Part shown: one piece after another, positions 45,893 through 57,791 of the stretch
Numbering within the stretch: the first letter of the stretch is position 1
Layout of the letters: each line of letters opens with the position of its first letter
The notes under the pieces: model-generated
What the model was told of the DNA's origin: nothing
Databases searched by the model: none
What the model saw: the letters and a program-made list of their open reading frames with translations, nothing else
Program-made: the position numbers and the translations under genes
Assembly: GCA_025403435.1 (NCBI GenBank)
Contig: CM046354.1
Span: 40,621,779-40,685,778, forward strand
Source of the DNA: Artocarpus heterophyllus
Taxonomy: Eukaryota; Streptophyta; Magnoliopsida; Rosales; Moraceae
DNA length: 64,000 nt
Reading direction: 5' to 3'

Positions 45893-48800
45893 ATGTCTAA
45901 AAACGCTTTATCTTCGATACTTGACAAAAACCAATTAACCGGTGAGAACTATAACGATTGGAAGCGAAACTTGGACATCGTCCTTTCCTTTGAGAAACTG
46001 AAATATGTCTTGACAACTCCTTGTCCTCCCGAGCCTACGGGAGACTCAAGTAATGAGCAATTCCAAGCGTACGACCGCTGGAAAGATGCTAATGATCAGG
46101 CCCGCTGCTATGTTATGGCTAGCATGAACAACGTGCTGCAGGCTCAACATCAGGATTATGAGACTGCAAAGCAGATCTTGGATAATCTTGAGGATATGTT
46201 CGGAGGCCAGGCCAGGCCATAACAAAGCGGCAAGGGACGCTTCTAAAACTCTTAAACTGTAGACAGAGACTAGGGACATCTGTAAAGGAGCACATGATGT
46301 TGGTCATGGGTTACCTCACTAAGGCTCAAACCAATAGAGCCGACATCGATGCTGAAACTCAGATGACTATGGTCTTTGAGACTTTGTCTAAGGAATTTAT
46401 TCCGTTTAGAGCTACTTTTAATTTAAGCAATAGACGAGATATGACCTTGATAGAACTGATGAAACAGATACAGGAGTTTGAACTGCTGATCAGGGAGTCT
46501 CCTGCTAGTGGTGAGGCCAACGTGGTAGCTGCTTCTGGTTCCAATCCTAACTCTGGGAATGGAAAGAAGCAACAGGCCAAGAGTGGGAAGTCTTCTATTC
46601 CTCCTGCAACCAAGAGCAGGAAGAAGAAGAAGAAGAACCCAAAGAAGCTTAAGTGCTTCTTCTGTGGAAAGGTCGGGCATATTAAGAAGCATTGCAAGGA
46701 GTTCCTTTCCAAGGGAGGTAGGTGTGATCTTCTATATTTAGAAACTTGTTTGGTTGAGGAATCCAGTGACATCTGGGTCATAGATTCCGGTGCAACTAAT
46801 CATGTTTGTGTTTCTCTGCAGGGATTCAAAGAAACGAGAAGTCTATTTCGTGAAGACTTAATGCTTCGGATGGGCGATGGATCCTTGGTCTCAGCGGAAG
46901 TAGTGGGAGATGTCCATCTTTACTTTGATAATTATAGGAATTTAATTTTGCGAGACTGTTTTTATGTTCCAAAATTTAAAAGGAATTTAATTTCTGTATC
47001 TTCTTTATTTAAAGACTCCTACGTGGTATCTTTTAATGAAAAAGTAGTGATTCGTAAAAACAAATCTTTTATCTGTTCTAGATGGATGCAAAATAATCTA
47101 TACTTTATCAAACCTAAGATGGACTTATTGCTTAATGCTGAGATAAATGATAATGACTCAAAAAGACTTAAAACTTCTCACTCTAATAAGACTTATCTTT
47201 GGCATTTGCGCCTTGGCCATGTTAACTTGAATAGGATTCAAAGGTTGGTAAGGGATGGACCTTTAAGTCACTTAAAAGTGGAATCTATACCTCAATGTGA
47301 ATCTTGTTTGGAGGGTAAAATGACCAAAAGACCGTACGGGTCAAAGGGCAATAGGGCCGAAGGGGTTCTAGAACTTGTGCATAGTGATGTTTGCGGACCG
47401 ATGAACATCCGGGAACGAGGAGGGTATGAGTACTTCGTCACTTTTATTGACGAGTACTCAAGATATGGGTATGTGTACCTAATGTACCACAAAAGCGAAA
47501 CTTATGATAAGTTTAGGGAGTTTCGGGCTGAAGTGGAAAAGCAATTGGGTAGACCCATAAAGGCACTTCGATTTGATCGAGGTGGGGAATACCTTTCTAA
47601 TAACTTCGATTTGTTAGAGAATGGGATTTTATCCCATTTGACTGCGCCGGGCACTCCGCAGCAGAATGGCGTAGTGGAGAGAAGGAATAGGACTTTGTTG
47701 GACATGATTCTGTCCGTGATGAGTTATTCATCATTGCCTTTATCCTTTTGGGAATATGCACTACAAACCGCATGTTATCTTTTGAACAATGTGCCTTCAA
47801 AATCGGTCCCTAAAACTCCTCACGAGTTGTGGACAAGATGGAAGACATCCTTAAACCATATTCGCATATGGGGATGTCTAGCTCATGTCCTGTTTAAGGA
47901 TCCGAATAAGTTGGAAGCACGTTCGGAAGTTTGTGTTTTTGTAGGATATCCAAAAGGGACTAAAGGGGGTTATTTTTATAACCCTAAGGAAAATAAAGTC
48001 GTGGTTTCAACGAATGCAACTTTCCTTGGGGAGAGTTACATGGACGACTTTAAACCTCGAAGCAAAGTGGTGCTTGAGGAGTTAAGGGGTGATTCGTTTA
48101 CTCCGGAGGTTCCGAACGAAACCATTTCGATTGGTGTAGAAAAACCAAACAAACCTGAACAACAACCTCAGGGGCTTCGGCGTAGTGGGAGGATCAGGCG
48201 TCAACCTGAGAGGTATATGTTCAATGGGGTTGTCTTTTTGGCTGAACCGAATGAACATGACAGGGATCCTTATACTTACGCAGAAGCTATGGAGGATGTT
48301 GATTCAAGACTCTGGACAGAGGCCATGAACATTGAGATGAAGTCTATGGAGACTAATTAGGTCTGGGAGCTTGTGGATCTTCCCCAAGGGGTAAAACCTA
48401 TGGGGTGTAAGTGGATCTACAAGAGGAAAAGAGGAGTGGATGGAAAGGTCGAAACCTTAAAAGCTAGACTGGTAGCTAAGGGTTATACGCAAAAGGAAGG
48501 AATCGATTATGAGGAAACCTTTTCGCCTGTAGCCATGCCTGTAGCCTGTAGCCATAGCTGCCGCTCTCGACTATGAGATTTGGCAGATGGATGTCAAGAC
48601 GGCTTTTCTGAATGGCTATCTTGATGAGTCCATTTATATGGAACAACCAGACAGATTCAAGGTCGCGGGTCAAGAGGGTAAGGTTTGTAAGCAGCTAAAG
48701 TCTACTTATGGACTTAAGCAGGCTTCTCGTTCTTGGAACATAAGATTTGATCAAGTGATCAAGACTTATGGGTTCTCACAAAATGTGGATGAACCATGTG

Positions 48801-49834
48801 TTTACAAACACATTAAGGATGGGAAGGTGGTTTTTCTACTGCTCTATGTAGATGACATTTTGCTAATTGGCAATGACGTTGGAGCATTGTCATCGGTCAA
48901 ATTATGGTTGACCAAGTAGTTTGATATGAAGGACTTAGGTGAGGCTAATTTTGTTCTCGGTATCCAGATCTTTCGGGATAGGAAGTACAAAATGATAGCT
49001 TTGTCTCAGGCCGGCTACATAGATAAAATTCTCAGGAGGTTTGCAATGCAGGATTCCAAGAAAGGTGGGCAACCATCTAGGTCTGGAATTACTCTTTCTA
49101 AGAAAGACTCTCCAAAGTCTTATGAAGAAAGAGAATACATGACGAAGGTGCCTTATGCTTCGTTGGTGGGTAGTCTCATGTATGCCATGCTTTGCACACG
49201 ACCGGATATTGGCTTTGCGGTCGGGATTGTAAGTTGATTTCAGGCGGATCTAGGACCGAACCATTGGGTTGCGGTAAAGCATATTTTCAAGTACCTGAGA
49301 AGGACTCGAGGGTATATGCTTGTGTATTCGGGTGAGGATTTGACTCCTCTAGGATACACTGATTTGGATTTTCAATCCTGTCTGGATTCTAGGAAATCAA
49401 CTTCAGGGTTTGTGTTTACTCTGGGTTGCGGTGCCATCAGTTGGAGAAGTGGGAAGCAAGATTGCACTTCGGATTCAACGATGGAGGCCGAGTATGTGGC
49501 AGCTAGTGATTCTTCGAAAGAAGCAGTGTGGCTCCGCAAGTTCCTTGGGGATCTTGAGGTAGTTCCTGGTATGGATTAAGTGGTATCATTGTACTGTGAT
49601 AACAGTGCGGCGGTAGCTAATGCTAAGGAACCAAGATTTCACAAGTATAGTAAGCATATTGATCAGAAGTATCATGTGATAAAGGACTTCGTTGAGGGCG
49701 GGCATGTCACGGTGTGCAAGATCACGTCAGAGGACAATTTAGCTGATCCATTTACGAAGACACTAACTGGGAGAGTCTTCGAGAGGCATGTGGAAGCTAT
49801 GGGGATGCAAAATTTGCAGTATTTATTCACTTAG
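45893..49834 (+). pseudogene. copia gag-pol of C4, near complete, several breaks
   Basis: ATG at 45893. A 5 bp tandem duplication (about 46206-46217) shifts the frame in gag. The frame is then open to 48360 (knuckle [14 protein letters not shown] from 46654, protease DSGATNHV, integrase HHCC and DDE). TAG at 48358-48360 replaces a CGG of A. About 26 bp near 48540 are replaced by 15 bp, shifting the frame again. RT YVDD is at 48845-48856. TAG follows at 48917-48919, TGA (from CGA) near 49235 and TAA near 49577. RNase H runs to the stop at 49832-49834. All domains are present, but no single working frame. Confidence 0.93.
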
Positions 49835-49837
49835 TGC

Positions 49838-49848
49838 AAGTGCGAGAT
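49838..49848 (+). other. polypurine tract of C4, one mutation
   Basis: AAGTGCGAGAT directly before the 3' LTR; X has AAGTGGGAGAT at this place. Confidence 0.75.
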
Positions 49849-51861
49849 TGTTAGAAATGTATGAGCTAAGGAGTAAAAATGTAATACGTTTTTGGAGACA
49901 TTTTTATCAATAAAGAATTTATTCATTTATATAAACCAAATCTTATCCTCTTTACGTTTATATTTGTTGAATGTATGATAAGCAAACAGTAGTCTGAGAC
50001 TGTCAGTCTAAACCTTAAGAATTGGGCATATGATGGGATGATTATGCGGTAGACACGATTCTTAAGGTGATGGTTTAAAACATATGATCCGCAATCGAGG
50101 GAATAAAGTTGGGCTCTTTATTCATGTGAAGATTGTTATGTTGTCTATATCCCTTTTGGGAGATGGTTTGTCTTGGCCATTGGAGTTGGACTCCGTGAAT
50201 AGAAACATTGGCACGTTGTCATATGTGACGATGTGTTGGATCGGGACATAAAGTGAATTGATTTGGATTAATAATTTTGTCTTGGCAAATCGATTCACTT
50301 TAGACAGTCATTTGTATTGTATCTTAATCCTAAGATGAATAGTGGGCCTGTTGTCTCAACTTGTGTCTTTTGATGTACCAATGGGTGACTCCCACATATC
50401 TATAGTGGTATGTATGCTGGTACGTTGGAGGCATGACTCTTGATAGCGTAGACTTATTATTCATAGATATGGAATCCATATCTCCTCTTTAGGAGTAATG
50501 ATATCCTCTTATATGCGTTGTCCTGTAATTGGAAAACTGGAGCGCTCAACCATTTGGATACATAGGTGTAACTGAATGGTATACTATCTTTGGATGGTAA
50601 GTTTTCTGAAAGTGAGACAATGGAACGTAAGATAAAAATAACCGGGAAGGAAAGACAGAACTTGTCCTTAAGTCGATTATGGATGATCATATGGGGATAC
50701 GATACACTATGATATGTCATAGAGACTTAGCTACACGAGCTTCGTAATTCTATAAAGTTCGAGAGTGCAGCTCCAAGCTTTTAGTGGAGTAGCGTTGGAG
50801 TTGATAATTGTGAAATGTATATCTGGGATATTGGGTTTCATAATTATCATGAGCTTGAACTTTATAGGTCCATTTTGGTCCCCTTTGCTAGCTCACAAAA
50901 TCCTGTAACGACACGACGTGCTTTTCCAATAATTGGTGACTTATGTCAGATTTATCAGATTGGTTTAAAATTTGTTTGAATCAAATAATTCATGTCTGTT
51001 TATCGGTTGAATTAATTTTGTAAGAAATTAGTTCAAGATAAACTTGTTGAATTATTGCGATCAGATAATTCTTGTCTGTTTATCGGTTATTTTAATTTTG
51101 GACAAAATTAGAACAAGATAAACTTGTAGAATTATTATGAATTGATTTATTTTCTTTGAGATTATCTTGATAAAGTTTGTTTTGATCAGATAACTTCTCT
51201 ATTGGGTTATGTGAATCAAAACTGAGACTTTATCCTTTAGAATCTCGGGTGGAAAATAAAAGATTCGTGGAGATTTTTTCTCGGGAGTTCGGCCTACCGG
51301 ATGACGTGTTTGGCCGGCCGAACTGGCCTGTTCGGCCTGCAGATCAGCGGAGATAAGATTACTTGTTTTCACGTGGATCTTATCAGATATTGATCCAAAC
51401 TTGATTCTGCTTCAAGTTTTTGAGACCTAATCTGATGCGGACTGACCCCAGGACCAATAGTTATATAAAGGTAGTGAGTCTCTTGATTTACTCAGATCAA
51501 TTTGAGAGATTAAGAGTGATGCTCTTCTAGTGAGCATCTGAAAACTCCTTGAGAGCTTTGTTCACAAATCACGAACACTAGCTTTGGGTTCTCTCTGTTG
51601 GTTGGAAGGAGAGTCACCGGTGGAAGAGCTGTACGTGTGAGCCCACACTCACTCCGGTTGTGGATAGAGAATAGCAAAGAAGACCAGTTGGTTGAGGCTC
51701 TTCTGGAACGTTACTTCTCTACACAGGTCGCGGAGGTTCTTCGGCACACTGAGGTTAGTAAGATCTGTTTAATTTATACATATAACATGTCAAACTTGTG
51801 TTTTGGAAATTACTCTGATGATAAAATTTTAAAAATTTTGCTGCGTACTTTGTTTCCAATA
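49849..51861 (+). repeat. 3' LTR of C4
   Basis: TGTTAGAAATGTATG to TTTCCAATA (final CA mutated to TA). U3 array at 51286-51345, antisense 87-codon ORF at 50457-50720. It is followed by the GACGG duplication. Confidence 0.95.
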
Positions 51862-53653
51862 GACGGTCTAAATCATAAGATCCGCAATCGAGGGAATAAA
51901 GTTGGGCGTTATATTCATATAAAGATTGTTATGTTGTCTGTATCCCTAATGGGAGATGGTTTGTCTTGACCATAGGAGGTGGACTCCATGAATAGAAACA
52001 TTGTCACGTTGTCATAGGTAATGATGTGTTGGATCGGGACATAAAGACAATTGATTTAGATTAATAATTCTGTCTTGGCAAATGGATTTACTTTAGGCAA
52101 TCATTTGTGTTATATCTTAATCTTGAGATGGATAGTGGGCCTGTTGTCTAGACTTGTGTCTTTTGATGTACCAAATGGTGACACCCACATCTTAATAGTC
52201 GTATGCATGCTGGTACGTTGGAGGCATGACTCTTGATGGCGTAGACTTGTTATTCATAGATATGGAATCCATAGCTACTCTTTAGGAGCAATGATATCCT
52301 CTTATATGCGTTATCCTATAATTAGAAAATTGGAACGCTCAACCATTTGGAAACATATGTGTAACCGAATGGTATACTGTCTTTGGATGGTAAGTTTTCT
52401 GATGGTGAGATAATGGAACGTAAGATAAAAATAATTGGGAAGGTAAGATAGAACTTGTCCTTAAGCCGATTATGGATTATCATATGGTGATACGATACAC
52501 TATGATATGTCATGGAGACTTAGCTACACGGGCTTCGTGATTCTATGTTGTTAGAAAGTGCAGCTCCAAGCTTTAGTGGAGTTGCGTTGGAGTTGATAAT
52601 TATGAAATGTATATCTGGGATATTGGGTTTCATAGTTATCGAGAGCTTGAACTATATAGGTCCATTGGGTCCCCTTTGCTTGCTCACAACATCTTGTAAC
52701 AATACGGCGTGCTTTTTCAATAATTGGTGACTTATATCGAATTTATCAGATTGGTTTGAAATTTGGAAGAATCAAATAATTCATGTCTATTAATCGATTG
52801 AACTAATTTTGTGATAAAAATTAATTCAAGATATGCTTGTTGAATTATTGGGATTGGATAATTCTTGTCTGTTTATCGGTTGATTTAATTTTTGGATAAA
52901 TTAGATCAAGATAAACTTGTAGAATTATTGGGAATTGATTTATTTTCTTAGAGATTATTTAGATAAAGTTGTTTTGATCAGATAACTTCTCTATTGGGTT
53001 ATTTGAATTAAAACTGAGACTTTATCATATAGAATCTCAGGTGAAAAATAAAAGATTCACGAGATTTTTAATTGCTAGTTTGGCCTGCCGATCCACGTGT
53101 TCGGACTGTCGATGGGGCCTGTTCGGCCTGCTGATAAGCGAATGATAAGATTACACATTTCTACACGGATCTTATCAAATATTGATCTAAACTTGATTTT
53201 GTTTCGAGTTTTTAAGACCTAATCCAATAAGGACTGACCCTAGGCCAAACCTCTATATAAAGGTAGTAAGTCTTAAGAGTTACTCAGATCAGTTGAGAGA
53301 TTAAGAGTGATACTTTGCTAGTGAGAATCTGAAAACTCCCTGAGAGCTTTTGTTCACAAATCACGAACACTAGCTTTGCGTTCTCTCAATTGGTTGGAAG
53401 GGGAGTCACCTAGAGGAAGAGCTGTACATGTGAACCCACACTCACTCCGGTTGTGAATAGAGAATATCAAAGAAGACTAGTTGGTTGAGGCTCTTCTAGA
53501 ACGTTACTTATCTTCACGTTTTGCGAGGGTTCTTCAGCACACAAAGGTTAGTAAGATCTAGTTAATTTATGCATATAGCATGTCAAACTTATGTTTTGGA
53601 AAATACTCTAATATAAAATTTATAAAATTCTGCTACATACTATTTTTCCAACA
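51862..53653 (+). repeat. C3 5' LTR, second part
   Basis: Resumes with GACGGTCTAAATC and ends TTTTTCCAACA at 53653. U3 array at 53079-53138, TATA box TATATAAA at 53254-53261. The antisense ORF is shortened (52322-52513). Confidence 0.92.
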
Positions 53654-53656
53654 AAT

Positions 53657-53669
53657 TGGTTTTAGAGCC
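53657..53669 (+). other. degenerate primer binding site of C3
   Basis: TGGTTTTAGAGCC, two changes from the canonical site. Confidence 0.8.
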
Positions 53670-55171
53670 ATGATTTTTACATAAATTTATGAGTTTGTGA
53701 TCATATTTTATCCTATGCTTGAATTTAATTTTATAGAGAGTTGGCACTCTAGGTTTCTATATAATTTTATGTTGTCATAGATTATATGGTGAATGTTTAT
53801 TAATTAATTATGGTTGATTAAATTGTCATTTAATTATTTATTAATTAATTAATTATACCGGTTATGGTTCCTTAGAGGTTAGAATGTGTATCTAGGTTTT
53901 TTTATGTAATTAGATGGCAAATTATCATCTTCGTCTAGGAATTGTTATTTAATTTTAAATTTGTAAGAATTTTGTAATTAAATAATCATTTGGAGAGGAT
54001 GGATCTAGAAGGCGGATCTAGAAGAATGATGATGGCGCTTCCAAGTATTTCTTGAGTCTCCAATTTTATGTTTTTTGAATTGTTGAGAATAAAATTGATG
54101 AATTGCATTAAAAATTGTTTTTTCTAGAATGAGAAATTTTTGCTTGGTCGGCATGCCGAACCCTCCAGTTCGGCAGGCCAATGGTCACAGATCGACAGGC
54201 CAGACGTGAGGTTTGGCAGGCCGTCAGTGGGGTAGAAATCAGGCAGCTTTGTCGGTAGGCCAAACTTGCAGTTTGGTAGGATAAACTTTCATGAGTCGAT
54301 AGGCCGATCTCCTTGATCGGCAGGCCGATGGAGCATGACCGGTAGGCTGATCACTCAAAAAAGGTACAGTTTTCAATGCAGTTTTAATTTTATTTTTGGG
54401 ACAATTTTGAGAGACATTAAATTTGGATATGACCGAAAATATGAAGTATTCGATTCATACGGGATTGAAGACTTGAAGATGGAATTACATGAAGAAGGAT
54501 ACAACTTGAGGATTTAAGGATAAAGAATTGATAAATGTCTCGATTATTCTCTTGTAATCTTAGTTTTCTATTCTCTAGGGTGGAACTGTAATATTACGGT
54601 TATTATTATTTTGCTTGTAGCTTTGCTTGATTGCTTTGCTTGTCTACATTATAATATGATTTGCCATGTATATTGATAACATGTCATATAGAATAAGGGG
54701 TTCCACTCATATTTAAATTGTTCATGCATGATCTTAAAATAAAACCTTGATTTCAAAAGATTAAGTGGGAGAAGGTTTTCGAAGAGAGAACCTAAGGCCT
54801 CTATCGTTGGTCCATAGGCAGAACATGGTGGTCTCGACCCCTAGAAAGGGATTTCTATCATGTACCAGATTGGATCTCTGAGCAAATAAGGTATTTTAGC
54901 ATGATTTATGGTTGCACACTCCTAGGTGGTGATTGTAAATCATGGATAAAATATTGAAACGATGGTTATACACTCACATTAATTTTATTATTAACCTCCC
55001 CTAGGAGCTTATTGAATTATGAGTCGGGAATTATCGTTGTAAGGTTGTGATATTTTCAAGGTTTTGACACATAAACACATTTGTATGATTATACATGATT
55101 GTGTTATCTTACTAAACTATTATGATATGTCTACTTATGTTTAGTATATGATTCTTTATTGTAGATTAAAA
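53670..55171 (+). other. leader of C3 with motif array
   Basis: No supported gene. The array at 54145-54353 has about nine units with sense core GGCAGGCC or GGTAGGC. The distal leader is shortened by a deletion just before about 55010 compared with C4. Confidence 0.8.
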
Positions 55172-57791
55172 ATATCTAAAAATGCTTTATCATCGATGCT
55201 TGACAAAAACCTATTAACCGGTGAGAACTATAATGATTGGAAACGAAACCTGGATATCGTCCTTTCCTTTGAGAAACTAAAATATATACTGACAACCCCT
55301 TGTCCTCCCAAGCCTACGAGAGACTCATCTAATGAGCAATTCCAAGAGTATGATCGCTGGAAAGATGCTAATGATCAGGGCCGCTGCTATATTATAGCCA
55401 GCATGAATAATGTGCTATAGGCTCAACATCAGGATTATAAGACTGCGAAGCAGATCTTGGATAATCTTGAGGATATGTTTGGAGGCCAGGCCATAACAAA
55501 GCGACAAGGGGTGCTTTGGAAACTTCTTAACTATAGACAGAGGCCAGGGACATCTTTAAAGGAGCATATGATGTTGGTCATGGGTTACCTCACTGAGGCT
55601 CAAACCAATGGAGCTGACATCAATGCTGGAACTCAGATGACCATGTTCTTTGAAACCTTGTCTAAGGAACTTATTCCGTTTAGAGCTACATTTAATTTAA
55701 GCCATAGACTTGATATGGCCTTAACAGAACTGATGAAACAGTTATAGGAGTTCGAACTGTTGGTCAGGGACTCTCCTACGAGTGGTGAGGCTAATATGGT
55801 AGCTGCATGTAGTTTCAATTCCAACTCTAGGAATGGAAAGAAGCAACAAGCCAAGAACGGTAAGTCTTCTATTCCTACTAGTACCAAGAGCAAGAAGAAG
55901 AAGAAAACGAACCCAAAGAAGCTTAAGTGCTTCTTTTGTGGGAAGATCAGGCATATTAAGAAGCATTGCAAGGACTTTCTTTTCAAAGGAGGCAAGTGTG
56001 ATATTCTATATTTAGAAAATTGTTTGGTTGAGGAATCCAATAACATTTGGGTCATAGATTCTTGTACAACTAATCATGTTTGTGTTTCTCTGCAGGGGTT
56101 TAAAGAAACAAGAAGTCTGCTGCATGAAGACTTCACGTTTCGGATGGGCGATGGATCCTTGGTCTCAACAGAAGCAATGGGAGATGTCCATCTCTATTTT
56201 GATAACTATAGGAATTTAATTTTATGAGATTCTTTTTATGTTCCTAAATTTAAAAGGAATTTAATTTCTATAGGTTGTTTATTTAAAGATTCATATTTGG
56301 TTTCTTTTAATAATAAAGTGGTGATTCGTAAAAACAAATCTTTTATTAGTTCTGGATGGAAGCAAAATAATCTATATTTTATCAAACCTAAGATGGACTT
56401 ATTGCTTAATGCTGAGATGAATGATAATAACTCTAAAAGACTTAAAACTTCTCACTCTAATAAGACTTATCTTTGGCATTTGTGCCTCGATCATATTAAC
56501 CTGAATAGGATTCAAAGGTTAGTAAGGGATGGACCTTTAAGTCACTTAAAGGTGGAATCTATACCTCAATATGAATCTTATTTGAAGGGTAAAATGACCA
56601 AAAGACAATTCAGGTCTAAGGGTGAAAGGGCCAAAGAGAACTTGTGCATAGTGATGTTTGTGGACCGATGAACATCTGGGTACGAGGAGGGTATGAGTAC
56701 TTTGTCACTTTCATTGACGATTACTCAAGATATGGGTATGTGTACTTGATGCACCACAAAAGTGAAACTTTTGACATGTTCAGGGAGTTTTAGGCTGAAG
56801 TGGAAAAGTAATTGGGCAGACCCATAAAGGCGCTTCGATCTGATCAAGGTGGAGATTACGTTTCTGATGAGTTCATGGGACACTTATTAGAGAATGGGAT
56901 TTTATCCCATTTGACTGCGCCGAGCACTCCGTAGCAGAATGGAGTAGCGGAGAGAAGAAATAGGACTTTATTGGACATGATTAGGTCCATGATGAGTTAT
57001 TCATCATTGCCTTTATCCTTTTGGGGATATGCACTACAAACCGCATGTTATCTTTTAAACAATGTGCCTTCAAAATCGGTCCCTAAGACTCCTCACGAGT
57101 TGTCGATGGGTAGGAATACATCCTTAAACGATATTCGCATATGGGAATGTCTGGCTCATGTCCTGCGTAAGGAAACGAATAAGTTGGAAGCATAGTCAAA
57201 AGTTTGCGTGTTTGTAGGATATCCAAAAGGGACTAAAGGGGGTTATTTCTATAACCCAAACGAAAATAAAGTTATGGTTTCAACTAATGCAACTTTCCTT
57301 GAGGAGAGTTACATGGACTACTTTAAACCTCAAAGTAAAGTGGTGCTTGAGGAGTTAAGGAGTGATCCGATCACTTCGGAGGTTCCGAACGAAACTGTTC
57401 CAATCAGTGTAGAAAAACCAAACAAACCTGAAGAACAACCCAAGGGGCTTCAACGTAGTGGGAGGATCGGGCGTCAACTTGATAGGTATATGTTCAATGG
57501 GAAAGCCTTCTTGGCTGAACCGGATAAACATGATAGGGATCTTTATACTTATGCAGAAGCTATGGAGGATGTTGATTCAAAACTCAGGACAGAGGCCATG
57601 AATATAGAGATGAAGTCTATGGAGACCAATCAGTTCGGGAGCTTGTGGATCTTCCCGAAGGGGTAAAACCCATAGGGTGTAAATGGATCTACAAGAGAAA
57701 AAGAGGAGTGGATGGAAAGGTCGAAACCTTTAAGGCTAGACTGATAGCTAAGGGTTACATGCAAAAGGAAGGAATCGATTATGAGAAAACC
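55172..57791 (+). pseudogene. copia gag-pol of C3, decayed, cut in RT
   Basis: The start codon is ATA (55172-55174) where A, Z and C4 have ATG. Gag, knuckle, protease (SGAT mutated to CTT), integrase and the start of RT are recognisable. Stops include TAG at the CAG of the family's VLQAQH, TAG for CGG in EFRAEV and TAG in the TPQQNG motif of integrase. Open pieces are 55148-55420, 55457-55747, 55760-56227, 56297-56671 and 57208-57666. It ends at 57791 after the KEGIDYE motif, where the Athila LTR begins. Confidence 0.9.

Larger units (their letters stand above)
42171..51861 (+). mobile_element. complete copia element C4 (9,691 bp)
   Basis: Two LTRs of 2,015 and 2,013 bp, primer site, leader, decayed gag-pol and perfect GACGG duplications (42166-42170 and 51862-51866). 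It lies inside C3's 5' LTR; joining the flanks restores an uninterrupted LTR order. In the first ~290 bp the LTRs differ at about 14 positions by eye (about 5 percent), so C4 is older than G. Confidence 0.96.
41943..57791 (+). mobile_element. copia element C3, interrupted by C4 and cut by Athila
   Basis: 5' LTR in two parts (41943-42170 and 51862-53653) around C4, then primer site, leader and decayed gag-pol to 57791, where an Athila-type LTR starts. The LTR begins TATTAGACATG (TG mutated to TA). The rest of pol and the 3' LTR should lie beyond the Athila element, outside the window. Confidence 0.92.
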
